DNA of 64,000 bases from Aphanomyces cochlioides (taxonomy: Eukaryota; Oomycota; Saprolegniomycetes; Saprolegniales; Verrucalvaceae), in the NCBI GenBank assembly GCA_019828595.1, contig JAHQRK010000024.1, positions 806,001-870,000 on the forward strand, written 5' to 3'. Within the stretch, counting starts at the first letter, position 1. Every line of letters starts with the position of its first letter. The position numbers were made by a program, and so were the translations under genes. Shown here piece by piece: positions 20,946 to 32,474 of this stretch. Under the pieces are notes generated by a model. It made no database searches. It saw only the letters and a list, made by a program, of their open reading frames with translations, and was not told where the DNA came from.

Positions 20946-21240
20946 GTTGCCCCTTCCTCTTAGATCGAATATCCACGCCAAACTCACATCTTTACTCAAG
21001 AGCTCCAGTGCACATGATGGACGCTGGTCCTCTTTGATTGGTAGAAACGATTTCATTTTATCCAATGGGATACCCCCAATCGGTTCGATTTGAACCATAA
21101 ACAATGGGATACCCCGGTTCGATTTGAACCATACTTTGACAAAGATATTGCATTCAACTTCCATTTAGCGTAGCCAGCAGTAATTAATACTACGTAGTAA
21201 TGTACACATTCATTGCAACGATAATACAGTAATACTATAG
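20946..21240 (+). repeat. Deletion derivative of the repeat unit (copy C)
   Basis: This starts with the left flank seen next to copy A (CGAATATCCACGCCAAACTC), then the CCAAT module at about 21030-21151 with an imperfect internal duplication of ATGGGATACCCC...TTTGAACCATA. It then joins directly to the 3' tail of the single-TM gene (TTTAGCGTAGCCAGCAGTAA). The gene body is deleted. This links the module and the gene's 3' end as parts of one unit. Confidence 0.65.
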
Positions 21241-21968
21241 ATCTCAAGTTGGCGCCAAAGGAATTTTGTCGTGGAAGTGGCGAGCATCAAAACCCCTGCA
21301 CCCCTTCCTCTAAAGACCAATTTTGATTGGCTTATATTGTGTTTTTGTTCCGAAATTGTGAAAGGCAAGCCGAAAATGGCATATTGATTTTGAAATTTTG
21401 CCAGACTCACCCTAAAATTTTCAGCCAATGAATGATCAGAAATCGTCATTATTTGGACAGAGATTCAATTTCATTGGCTGTCCGAATCGAAAACAGTGAC
21501 TACGTCATCAGAAATACTCGTCTCTGATTGGTGTTCCGACATTTTGCCCGACTTTTTTCCTAACCGGTTTAGCTAAATTGGGATCAACGATTTATGGCAT
21601 ATTCAAAATAGAGGTAAAACCTCTATTTCGTAAAATGGCATTTTGGGAGCCTCCAGTGAGTATATCCCAACCAAAAATATTGGATTTGGTGCAAAACTCT
21701 CTGAGATAATCAAGGTCATATTTTGACCTAAATATTGAATTTGGCCTCAAAATGCCATTTTGGGCTTATCTACTACTATGTAAACGTGAAAGAAAGTCTG
21801 TGTGTCTGTGCACACTCAAAATGTCCGTCCGCTCTACCACCATCCACTGGACAAAACAACCCTCCTTTTCGTGTTTTGGGGGTTCTACACTCAAAAGTTG
21901 CCCTTTTCAAGTATACCACTCTCCTCACTACACTTGATAATGGTATGTACTTATCGTAATAAAATAAT
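21241..21968. other. Non-coding region with a short hairpin
   Basis: No gene recognised. It is rich in ATTGG/CCAAT words. A perfect 10-bp stem (AAATAGAGGT, 3-nt loop) lies at about 21609-21631, and words such as AAAATGCCATTTTGGG recur on both strands. The segment may be old MITE material flanking the Harbinger element. Confidence 0.35.
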
Positions 21969-22203
21969 TAAGGGTTCGTCTGGTAACCGCTGAAATTTGT
22001 CATTTTGGGCGACGTTTTTCCATTTTGGAACCATTTTTTGACAATTTGCCATTTCGAAAAAATTGGCTTCTATGTCTGGCAAAAGTTGATAAATTGAAAA
22101 CGTTTCACCATTTCGAATAAAAAATGCCAAAACAAAAAATGTAGGTCGAGAGGTCCATTTTGAAACCGCAACTCCACCTCATTGCGTCAATTTGCGCGCA
22201 AGA

Positions 22204-23382
22204 ATGAAGATTTCGACAATCTTGATTGGATGCGCCGCGTGGTGGACAGTGAACCACGTAGCGAAGGAGTCGTTTCACACGTCGGAGCTCAAGGGAGAGG
22301 CCTGGATATCAGAGCTCTTGCGAGGAAACCCGCGGCGATTTCGTGACCAACTGCGCATGCTGCCGAGCACGTTCAATGCTCTCTTGGATATGCTGCAACG
22401 CAAATAATCTCTCGAGTCGAGCCGATATGTATCGACAAGGGAGAAGCTCGCAACTTTTCTCTACATTGTCGGCCATGCGGCATCCAATCGAGCCCCACAA
22501 GTGCGTTTTCAGCGAAATGGGTGGACCATAACCCAGTCTATGAATGAGGTACTTAATTCGGCACAAAACGGCTTAGATTGAGTTTACCAGGTCTTGGAGT
22601 CTCTACTGCTGTTGTACCCCGTCGTTGTGACACCACTGACAAACGATATTCCATTCGAAATCCATTCAAATCCAAAGATGTACCCCTCTTTTGGCGACTG
22701 CGTCGGTGCATTGGACGGAACGCACATCAAGGCAACTCCCCCTCAAGGTTGTTCACCTCCATTTCGAAACAGCAAGGGCTTTTTGAGCCAAAATGTTCTT
22801 GCCGTGTGCACTTTTGACCTGCGGTTCTCCTACGTACTGGCGGGATGGGAGGGATCGGCCTCAGACGGAAGAGTTTTTGACGATGCCTTGCGAGCGAAGG
22901 GCCTTGTCATTCCTCAGGGCAAAATGCTTCTGGGTGAGGAGGATATCGATGTGTCAGCCTAATGCAAATGTGTTGTAGGCGACGCAGGGTACGGACTTAA
23001 GGAGAATCTTATGACTCCATATCGTGGTGTACTCTACCATCTTCGCGAGTGGGCTTCTGGGAGCCAAAGACCACAAAATGCAAAGGAGCTGTACAACCTT
23101 CGGCACTCGCAACAACGAAACAGCATCGAACGTATCTTTGGTGTTCTCAAGAAGAGGTTCAAAATTCTTGAGAGCTCGCCAGGATATCCATTCACTACCC
23201 AAGTGAATTTGGTCTACACTCTCTGCGCATTGCACAATGCGATTATGGAGCTTGAAAATGATACTCATTTCCTCTACAAAGCTGATGAAGCCAAGAAGCG
23301 CCGTGACAAAAGACAACTGCGTCGGCTTCGTCGTACACGTCAGCGCCGTCGTCCATCTGTTCCAGAAACATTCACCGTCTAA
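22204..23382 (+). pseudogene. Harbinger DDE transposase with one in-frame stop
   Basis: Exons 22204-22548, 22591-22933, 22979-23382. N-terminal LLRGNPRRFRDQLRMLPSTF, then LYIVGHAASNRAPQVRFQRN, and the DDE_4 nuclease with D in CVGALDGTHIKA, D in SASDGRVFDDAL and E in RNSIERIFGVLKKRF. A basic tail follows (RRLRRTRQRRRP). The reading frame is intact except for TAA at 22405-22407 after MLQRK. No splice sites remove it, so this copy probably cannot make full-length enzyme. Confidence 0.85.
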
Positions 23383-23473
23383 GCCGGTTCGAAGCGAGAT
23401 GCAATTGCTGCTGCGATGTCGCAACAATACACAGCCATAATCGATGAGCGACAATAATTAATGCCATTGCACT

Positions 23474-24427
23474 TTAGTCGCTATTGTTGTCTACCCATGC
23501 CTCGCGCGCCGCCCCACGTAGAGCCATGAAAATGGTGGCATTAAAGCCATCGCCCATTTTCGCCGCCAAGCGAGCGATCTTGGACCCATCCAAATGATTG
23601 AAATTGTCCATCAGCAGGGTAATTACTTGTGAGACTCTTTCGTGTGGGTCTTGTTGATGCTGTGTCTTCGAGGACTCGACTTCAACCAGCTTCGAGGTCG
23701 CATCCCCGATAACCGCTCCGGCGGTTCGTCTTTCACGTGTGTATTGCTTCTTTTGTAGCTTCTTTGGTGGAGGCGTCAAGTCGTCCAAACTGCTGACTGA
23801 ATCTTCATCATCATCTAGCACTGTAGTTGTTGCACGCGTATGACGGGGAGGTTGCAGCTCTGTTTCAATGTCGCCTACTTTGTCACGCAAAACGATTACA
23901 CCAGGAGGTACAGCCGAGTAACGTCCGTCAGCATAAGCTCCGTCCAAAAGCACTGCCAAGCGCTCGAACAATGGGAACGGTGCTGATCGAAACTTTTTGC
24001 AATTCGGGTTTGACTATGTGGACGAAGGTCAGTTAGGTGGCATCACTATTGTCTCTATACCTTGCAAATTGACGTCCATATATCGTCTGGTGCTGTGGGG
24101 AGGCCAAGCTCACCATTCCATCCAAATCCGGAGTTTTCGCGAAGGTACTTGACGTCCTTGTAGTCTCGTTTGAGCTAAGAATTTGTCAGAATGTCAGCGA
24201 TATGCAAAAATATGTCTTACGCAGTCGAGTCTTGATTTGATCTTGGACACATGATACGTCGTCCCAAAGCGATCATTGAACGCTGCTGTAACCTCAACCC
24301 AGGCTTCTTTCTTGTATCCCGAGTCCGATCGCTTTTCTTTGACAATTTGGGCCTGCAAAGCCGTCACGAGGAACTCGTCACGCTCGTTGCTCCATGATGA
24401 TCGTGTGGTGTCCTGCGTCGACATCAA
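23474..24427 (-). CDS. Harbinger Myb/SANT-like DNA-binding protein
   Basis: Exons 24427-24221, 24174-24061, 24013-23474. The N-terminus has a Myb/SANT-like domain (SSWSNERDEFLVTALQAQ; KKEAWVEVTAAFNDRFGT; KSRLDCLKRDYKDVKYLREN; SGFGWN). The middle is acidic and basic low complexity. In PIF/Harbinger transposons this second protein binds the ends and brings the transposase to the nucleus. All three exons are open, so it may still be expressed even though the transposase is interrupted. Confidence 0.8.
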
Positions 24428-24691
24428 TCTTGGTGTTCTCTTTCATCCCTTGGCGAAAGAATATGGTTTTATAGAGGAAATTTTTATATTGTGTTTGAGT
24501 ATGAACACGAAACATGTCTATTAGTTGGTAGAGGTTCAGTTCAGCCCTGTCAATTCCGTCTTTTTGCCCCGTCTGGCAACACAAGACTGCAACTCGGCGT
24601 GAAATACCTGTTTTGACGTTTTCACAAATTCTCCAACAACTTCGTCCTCAAAATGACAATTTGTCTGCAAATGTTGCCAGACGAACCCTAA

Positions 24692-25699
24692 ATAAAATGG
24701 GAGCTCTCGCGAGAGTCCAGAAAAGTCTGTTGATTGGACAATAAAGTGAATTTCATGAGTACAAGCCCCACACCCACAAACCCACAACTGTTGGACTTTC
24801 AGGAGAGGTGACATGCATGAACGACATAAATTTTACAACACATGATGTAATGTCATCTAAAACTGTGTGGTCGTCATGTCAACCCTCTCTCTCCACTTGA
24901 AAACAGAGCGACAATCTCATTCAGAGGAGAACTGTGTGTCAAAGTGAATCATTAAGAGGTCAGAGTGATTCATGACACGACAGGTAGAATCGAAACGAGT
25001 CTCTTTTCCACTTGCTCTGACTGCAAATTGGGACTTTTGCCATCGACTGCACCCATCATGTCAGCTGTCGTCACGTACAGCGACGAGCGGTCAAATTATT
25101 TTAAAATTTCACACCAATATATATTTTGACAAAATGCAACCAAATCCACCATAAAAAGCCCTTTTTGTGAAATAAATGCCGGTGACATATTATGATCATA
25201 TTATTTGGTGTCATATTATTACAATTGACATGAGCTCCGCTGGCTCAGTTTCGAATTTGCGTCGTCGAGGTGAGTCGTGGCCCAGAATTAAGTTGTTAAT
25301 GAATTGTGTTTTGTATGTGTTCAATGTCGAGTCTTCGGACAGCGCACCTCAAGAGGTCGAAAGGGAATCCTTAGACTTTATCCTGTAAATACGATATCAC
25401 CTGTCTTCGCTGGTCGATTGTGGGTGGTCTTCGTCTGTTCTGATATTTTTCGGAGAAAGGGGATGCCTAGGGTTTTTCAAGTTTTTTAGCGGAAACGAAC
25501 CCTAGGGGAAAACATCCCTAATTATCTGGCAGAGTCTTTCGTACTATACGACTTCTTGCGATGATCTTCTGGAGAATATCCCAGCATTTCTCCGGTATTA
25601 TGCAAAAGTCTATACGTACTGTGGGTCATACATACTGAGGATGACTATGGACCCTCTCCCAGGTAAGTTTGAGAGGGTAGTCGGTCACGCACCAGACAA
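24692..25699. other. Non-coding region between transposons
   Basis: No convincing gene. Many short frames but no domains. The Helitron frame begins only near 25764. The 5' terminus of that Helitron must lie here or further left but could not be recognised. Confidence 0.35.
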
Positions 25700-25763
25700 G
25701 TGTACTATGCTGGACAATATGTACAACTATCTGGCATAGTGCGAACGAAACGTTCGCATCGTC

Positions 25764-27430
25764 ATGGATCCACTCACTGGGCTTCCCACAACAAGGACTG
25801 TAACGCGCAAAGAGGGTTACGCTTATCGCTTAATGGTTCGAGGGGGTCAAACAAACCCTTTGCATTACTATCGAGATTTATTCAACCAGTTCCTCACGGG
25901 TATGTATACAAAAGTCGAAACCCAGCGTTTAAATTACATACGGTACAATCAATCAACTATCCGGGCTGAAGAATACGGTCAATTACGAGACGCTGTTCGT
26001 GGGGAAGGATAAGATCCCAATCAAGTTGGTACAAGAGTTATTTTACCGTCGTCATTCATTGAAAGTCCACTACAAATGCAGCAGGATGCCCAAGATGGAA
26101 TGGTATACGTTCGCAAGTTTGGAAGACCATGCCTTTTCTTAACATTTACGTGTAATCCTAAATGGCGTGAGGTCATTGAACACATTGATGGTCTAAACGC
26201 ATTCGATCGCAACGATTTGATTGCAAGGGTGTTTGAATTAAAGCTAAAAAACTTCATGAAGGTCACAAGTGTCCTGTTTGTTCCACCCCAAGCCTATTTA
26301 ATAAGTGTCGCGTGGCAAAAGCGAGGACTTCCTCATGCGCACATATTGCTGTGGCTAAAAGATAAGATTCGCCCCGATCAAATCGACCATATCATTAGTG
26401 CAGAACTACGCGACCCCAAACTCGAACCAGATCTTTACAAGACTGTAACAACTCGAATGATTCATGGACCCTGTGGCGCCGATAACTCCCTGGCTCCTTG
26501 CATGAAGAATGGAAAGTGTTCAAAACGTATTCCGAAAGACTTTATGTCTGAAACTCGAACGGATGTCAACGGCTACCACCTGTACAGACAACGAGGTCCT
26601 GAAGAAGGTGGGCAAACATTTGAAAAGAGGATAAACCGGGAAACTACCATTACTGTCAACAACAGACACGTTGTACCTTATTGCCCTATTCTTTGCAAAA
26701 TGTTTGACGCCCACATCAACGTTGAATATTGCCACTCTGTCAAGGCGATCAAGTATATTTGCAAATACATTTACAAAGGAAGCGACAATGCAGTATTTCA
26801 AATAGCCAGTGCATCCAACAGCGCAATGCAATCAGTACATCCAACAATGCTTCCAATGATGAAATTGCACAATTCCAAGTTCGGAGATACATCAACAGCA
26901 ACGAGGCAGCTTGGCGATTGCTTGGTTTTTCTTTCCATCACCGCTGCCAACCAATAACGCGTCTGGCTGTTCATCTGGAAAACTATCAAAGTGCATACTT
27001 TACTGGTGGAAACGTTCAACATGTCATTGACCATTCAAGGGACACAACCTTAACAGCATTTTTCAAGCTGAATCAACAGGACGAGTTTGCAAGAACTGTG
27101 CTATACCCTGACATTCCAGGAGTTTTACATATGGGAAGACAGTGCAAGGAAGTGGAAAAAACGAGCCCAATGGCAAGCCGTGGAAGGTCACCCAGGCATT
27201 AAGAGGACAGATACCATCGGTCGTGTTTACGCTGTCCATCCATCCAATCAATACTGTTTCTTTTTGCGTCTCTTACTACACAACGTTATGGGTCCAACTT
27301 CATTTGTTTCTCTTCGAACTGTGGATGGAATTGCTTGACCATCGTATAAAGCTGCAAGTGAACAGTTGGGATTACTCCAACACGACAGACATCTATACAA
27401 CCTTATGGACGAAGCTTAGTTGGGTTTTCT
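25764..27430 (+). pseudogene. Helitron Rep protein (Helitron_like_N), frameshifted
   Basis: Segments: EGYAYRLMVRGGQTNPLHYY (25764-26012), then QQDAQDGMVYVRKFGRPCLF through the HUH motif GLPHAHILLW (about 26330) and the catalytic Tyr pair region KYICKYIYKG (about 26755). Then a frame change near 26800 to VRRYINSNEAAWRLLGF, further changes near 27120, and PTSFVSLRTVDG near 27310. HUH Rep proteins nick and join DNA during rolling-circle transposition. At least three frame changes make it a pseudogene. Confidence 0.8.
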
Positions 27431-27912
27431 AAACTGTGAAGGTCAATGCCTCATTTGACTGTCATGCCACTATGTTTCCCATATTCGTTCAGAGTAGCTT
27501 ACTAAGATAACCGCTAAGGAAAATGAAATGCACAGCTGATGAAGCCAATCTCTTCAATTAATGTTCTACTTTTCCGAAGTATACTCTATAGAGCACTCCA
27601 TTTCAAAACTCTTTTGGTAGAAGAAAAACTGCCTAAGACTTTACTTCATTTCCTTCATTTGAAAGCACTTAAGGTAGAGGCAAAAACTGCCTTAGGTTTA
27701 AATACATATAAGTGTTCAGACAATGTATTAATAAGCTTCGATAATCAATTCTGTAAGTCTACTTAAAGCTAAATGACTTCTGGGATGATTATGTAGTATA
27801 TTGAAGTTAGTAAGTATTAGAGACGCGTGGATCGTTGAAGCATTCCAGGAAAATTACACCCCGCCAACTTTCCTTGCCCCCCACCCGAGCGAAGCCGGGT
27901 CAAAGGCACTAG
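25764..27912 (+). mobile_element. Helitron remnant with Rep domain and 3' terminus
   Basis: The left limit is the start of recognisable coding similarity, not a defined end. The right end is set by an ACCCG/CGGGT hairpin at 27883-27900 followed 9 bp later by CTAG (27909-27912) and then T. This is the standard Helitron 3' arrangement (hairpin, CTRR, insertion before T). The Rep domain lies at 26076-26800; no helicase domain is present, so it is a truncated or internally deleted copy. Confidence 0.75.
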
Positions 27913-29067
27913 TTTATTGTATTGTGATTGGAATTTGCTGGATGGACATCGCGCACGACCTTACTGGATAAAATTATATCTATTTTATTCAATCAATTCT
28001 CGTAATCATCTTTTGACATCAGCTTGGAGAAAAACTAACACATTTCGATGAGAACAGCGATGTCCATCACTTAGAAGAAGGCTTGGATTCATTTAAACTA
28101 AACGCTGATAATGCTACCACATTGAAACATTGTACTTAATCCCCGAGTTCACGTCACAACTGGACTATAAAGCAGAAACACAATGAACGATAGACGACGA
28201 CTCGTTCTTTGTGTTTCTGCTTTTGCATCACCTTAATGTTGATAGAAATACCACACACTACAGGTCACAATCAATTTGTTGACAGAATAAGTGAATTTCG
28301 CCCTGTAATGTGCGGCTTTCGATCTGCTCTGAAACCGTAGATTGCGCGCAGTGAACCGTGAAATCATTCAAACAGTTTTTCGGCAAAAAAATTGTAGTTT
28401 CCTCGATATGACTTTTAAAACATCAAGGAGCACTGCAAACATGCGCCTCCTAGGTGGTTGTCCAACCACCTGGGTGGAGCGACGCAGAGAAAAGAACTCC
28501 TCGCTTTGAAATCACGGAGGAAGGGAAATGTGAAGTGAGACCATGCACGGGTTGATGGCTATACTTCCATGCTAACTAAGCATTGCACCTTACTTCATGG
28601 GGTTAGAAAGTTGTGGTCAGTGTAAGGATTATGAAACGAAAGGAATATATCGACATCAAGCACGAGAAAATTCAAAGCAGTGCTCGCTCCCCTAATTTTT
28701 GCCAATAAGATACTGCTGGATGTTTATCCAGCATTTTCAATCATAATCTGGACTCACTTCGTTTCACTATGCTTTTCAAATCTATCGTGGCGAAAATGCT
28801 TGACACTCGTCCAGCACATGACTGAAATTTACGGATACTGTCCAGCAAAAACCGGAGAATGTAAAATTTTCGGTTGCCAGACGGGCCCTTAGTTTTTCCG
28901 GAACAAACAGTTTTGCTTTTCCTTCAAAACTACCAAATTTTGACAAAAAAGACAATAACAGCCAATCAATAGTTATTCTTTTCCATTATCTCACTCTGAT
29001 TAGATATAATTTGTCCAATGAAACGTTCAAGGATTCGAATTGGTGGCATTCAAGTTTGATCAGGACG
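27913..29067. other. Non-coding region with hairpins
   Basis: No gene recognised. It holds a strong hairpin at 28169-28223 (22-bp stem, one mismatch), a 9-bp perfect hairpin near 28450-28470 (AGGTGGTTG/CAACCACCT) and a Harbinger-like terminus at about 28872-28891 (GTTGCCAGACGGGCCC then TTA). CCAAT words at about 28966 and 29015 precede the AsnRS gene and may belong to its promoter. Confidence 0.4.
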
Positions 29068-30693
29068 ATGCTGCGCAGTGCAGCCAAGTGGTTGCGGGTG
29101 CGCTATGTTTCGACGCAGTCGTTGGCGCAACGGACGCCGATCAAGGACCTCGTGCCTCATGACAAAGACTCTGCGCTTGTGTGTGGCTGGGTCAAAACGA
29201 TCAGACGACAAAAGAACTTGAGCTTTATCACAATCAATGATGGGTTGTCGTTTCAAAGTTTGCAAATTGTATGCGATGCATCGATTGATCCCGCCGCATT
29301 GGACGACGTCTCTGTGGGTAGCAGCATTTCTGTGCAAGGTGTCGTCACTCGAGCTCCGAAATCGGGCCAAGTTGAGGTGCAAGCGCAATCAGTCGATGTC
29401 CTTGGCAAAAGCGATCCAAGCATCTACCCACTCTCCAAGAAATACCATAGCTTGGAGTTTGTCCGAGACCATCTTCACTTGCGACCACGAACGAATACCT
29501 TTGGCGCTCTCACTCGCGTCCGAAACGCGCTCAGGTATGTCATTATCATCGCCAATCCTTCGAGGGCTGACATATATTTTCATGTAGCCAAGGTCTCCAT
29601 CAATATTTCCAATCGAACGACTTTGTCCAAGTCCATGTACGCTTCTGTGACTAACACTGTAAAAGTTATGCTTAACTACATGACGTAGACTCCGATTCTC
29701 ACATCCATTGATGCGGAAGGCGCTGGTGAACAATTTCGTGTTATTCGGGATGGCGAAACGCAGGCCAAAGGTAGTAGTAGATCATTCTTTGGCCAAACTT
29801 GACGGATCTCTTGACGGCTAGACTCTCAAGATCAGTTCTTCGGACGTCCTGCGTTTTTGACTGTGTCGGGACAATTGCATGCTGAGATGTATGCATGCGC
29901 CATGTCCAAAGTGTACACGTTTGGACCAACTTTCCGCGCCGAGAACAGCAACACGAGTCGCCACTTGAGTGAATTTTGGATGGTCGAGCCTGAGATGGCA
30001 TTTGCTGGCTTGAATGAATGCAAGGGGTCAGCGCAAAGCGCACTCCAAGCTGCTGTCGATTTCGCACTGACAAAATGCGTTGACGATATTGCGTTCTTTC
30101 ACAAGTCGGACGAGAAAGCCATCGATCGCTTGCAATCTTTGGCCACAGCTGAAATTCCTCACGTCACATACACGGAGGCAATTTCCATCTTGCAAGCCGC
30201 GCCGACAAAGTTTGAACTTGCTCCACAATGGGGCATGGATCTCAAGACGGAGCACGAGCGATACTTGGCTGAAAAACATGTCGGTGGTCCAGTCTTCGTG
30301 ACGGATTATCCTGCGGCGCTCAAAGCATTCTACATGCGCGAGAATGATTCCAACGACGGCCCCGAGCGCACGACCGTCGCAGCCATGGATTTACTCGTCC
30401 CTGGCATCGGCGAACTAGTCGGTGGCAGCGTCCGTGAAGAGCGCCTTGAGGTACAAAACTCTGATTTTTCGCCACTGACGGTGACATATTTGTAGATTCT
30501 AGAGCGCAAGATGCTTGCGAACGGAATCAACCCGTTGGATCTCGACTGGTACTTGGATCTGCGCCGTTTTGGCTCTGTGCCGCATGCAGGTTGGGGCATG
30601 GGCTTCGAGCGCCTCGTGCTCTTTGTGACTGGTCTTGAGAACATTCGAGACGCGATAGCTGTTCCTCGAACGCCAGGAGCATGTCGCTATTAA
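29068..30693 (+). CDS. Asparaginyl-tRNA synthetase
   Basis: Five exons: 29068-29534, 29588-29636, 29689-29770, 29831-30450, 30496-30693. Class II aminoacyl-tRNA synthetase charging tRNA-Asn. OB-fold anticodon-binding domain ([17 protein letters not shown]), motif 2 region ([21 protein letters not shown]), [36 protein letters not shown], and motif 3 ([18 protein letters not shown]). AsnRS rather than AspRS/LysRS by the [11 protein letters not shown] and FPRTP-like ([10 protein letters not shown]) endings. The basic N-terminus ([16 protein letters not shown]) looks like a mitochondrial presequence. It converges on the HSF gene with 12 bp between stops. Confidence 0.93.
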
Positions 30694-30705
30694 GGGCTTT
30701 CTATA

Positions 30706-32148
30706 TTATACATGATAACTCTTGCTCTCTCGCAATCGTTGATTCACTTCGAGTTGGAGCTGCAGTGATGCTTGCAGCCGTGCAATTTCCAGCCTGGCTT
30801 CGGTCAATTGAGCTTCGAGGCTGCGGACTTTAGTCAAAGAAGTCGACGGAGACGATGTCTTCCTTGGTGGAGGCGATGTAGCTGACCGCAGTGAAGTCTC
30901 AGACGGGAGTGGAGTTGGAGGAACTGACGACAGCACCAACGGCGACGCTTTCTTGATGCCGAGCAGGAGGTTCACAGGGTCATCGCTGTCATTAGGAATG
31001 AACGGGCGCATGGATGCCCACGGCGCAGAACTCTTCTCCTCGACTTCCTCCTTCATTTCGATGGACGCACCTTCGCCATCTTTTTGCACTATCATTGATG
31101 CCTCTTGTGCCTCTGCCGGGGCTTTCTCTCCTTGACCGTCATGTGCTTCCATCGGCTCGTCTTTCAGCGCTTCGTCTTCGGTTTCTACGCAATGATCTCC
31201 ATCCTCTTCAGCTGCTTCAGACGCTGTTTCCTCGCCCATATCTGCGTCTACTTTATCATGTACGTCTTTCTGTGCCGAGTTGGATGTCGATGAAATTGGA
31301 TGAGCTCTCTCAGGACTTCGTTTCGACGACACGCCCAGGCGGAGCATTAAATTGGATCGGATCTTGTTCATCCGCGATGGATCGACAAATTGAAGCTGTC
31401 GACTTTGTAGCTTGTCGCTTGAATATGGCTGGATTGCGCATGGATTGTGTGCAGACGAAACGAGGTATTTACGTTTTGATGACACCATCGTGAGAGGCAA
31501 CGACTGTTGTAGCTGCATTGGCGGCGGCATTGCTAGCGCCTGTGGTAGTTGTGTTGGTAGTTGCATTGGCAGGGGTAATGATGCTGCATATGACTGAACA
31601 AGGAATGGCGCTTTGAACGCGTCGTCTTGGTTGTTTGGCTTCATAGAAGACGATGGAGGTTTTCGCTGTGGAACTGGAGGTGAACACGAATGCACCACAA
31701 AAGCAGGTTTCGAAATGTCTTCAGTGGGTTTACTTGGGACGTACCTGGATCGTGCTTGCATGTGAGATTTTACGCGTGAGCGCTTTGGCACTGATTTTCG
31801 CTTGATCCAGTGGAGCTTGTCGCGTTCGTTTCGTCGAAAGTATGGATGACTGAATGTGCAAATGTACGTCTTGGTTTTCGTCCATTTGCGAAAGCCAAAG
31901 TAGTTGAGTTGTCGCTGGAAGCTCTGGAAGTTGTTGTGGCTAAAGTACTTGGGAAGAATTTCGTTCGTCACACGCGCTGGATCGATGATTTGCACGGCTG
32001 TCCCATCGTCTGCCCATTTGATTACTGCAGACGACTCCGCCTCCAAGATATCAAAAAGTTGCGTCAAGAATTTCGGAACGTCCGGCCGACTAGTCCGCGG
32101 CGGCTTCGCCTTCTTTGCGTCGTCAGCTTCAGAGGCAGGGGGCGTCAT
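30706..32148 (-). CDS. HSF-type DNA-binding transcription factor
   Basis: Intronless 480-aa protein. The N-terminal HSF winged-helix domain spans about residues 24-117 (PKFLTQLFDILEAE; IKWADDGTAVQI; ILPKYFSHNNFQSFQRQLNY; GFRKW; YFRRNERDKLHWIKRK). The middle is Gln/Pro/Ser-rich then strongly acidic. The C-terminal 40 residues are a coiled coil (VRSLEAQLTEARLEIARLQ) in place of the usual HR-A/B position, so oligomerisation may occur from the C-terminus. Oomycetes carry expanded HSF families; the target genes are unknown. Confidence 0.9.
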   Translation of the reverse strand: MTPPASEADDAKKAKPPRTSRPDVPKFLTQLFDILEAESSAVIKWADDGTAVQIIDPARVTNEILPKYFSHNNFQSFQRQLNYFGFRKWTKTKTYICTFSHPYFRRNERDKLHWIKRKSVPKRSRVKSHMQARSRYVPSKPTEDISKPAFVVHSCSPPVPQRKPPSSSMKPNNQDDAFKAPFLVQSYAASLPLPMQLPTQLPQALAMPPPMQLQQSLPLTMVSSKRKYLVSSAHNPCAIQPYSSDKLQSRQLQFVDPSRMNKIRSNLMLRLGVSSKRSPERAHPISSTSNSAQKDVHDKVDADMGEETASEAAEEDGDHCVETEDEALKDEPMEAHDGQGEKAPAEAQEASMIVQKDGEGASIEMKEEVEEKSSAPWASMRPFIPNDSDDPVNLLLGIKKASPLVLSSVPPTPLPSETSLRSATSPPPRKTSSPSTSLTKVRSLEAQLTEARLEIARLQASLQLQLEVNQRLRESKSYHV

Positions 32149-32474
32149 TGCTTCTCTCTTCTGTGTTCTTCGCCTTGGAATGGGGGGCGAGCTACTCGTT
32201 CCATGGATTGGTCAAGCTCAAATTTTAGAATAGTTCCATGTATTTTTAGAACCCTGTATTTGATTGGTTGAAAATATTTTTCATAATTAAATTTCATTGG
32301 TTAATTATTGAAATACGACACAAAGGTTCAGTGAGAACACGAACGAATCTAACCTCAAACAAGGCAATCCTCCACATACAAGCCGCGCTAGCATGCCTCA
32401 CCACGCAAAGATATAAGTGCAGGAGCATACGACGACACATGTGCGCGAGGCAAGAACGAACGGAGGCTTGAACG

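Larger units (their letters stand above)
21972..24688. mobile_element. PIF/Harbinger transposon, complete with TIRs and TAA duplication
   Basis: The left end starts GGGTTCGTCTGGTAACC and the right end is its inverse, ...GTTGCCAGACGAACCC. Similarity extends inward to TTTGTCATTTTG against its complement CAAAATGACAA. Both ends are flanked by TAA (21969-21971 and 24689-24691), the 3-bp target duplication expected for this superfamily. It carries two convergent genes, a DDE transposase and a Myb/SANT-like protein, the canonical Harbinger pair. The left subterminal 200 bp repeats CCATTT(T/C)G words that could be binding sites. Confidence 0.9.
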
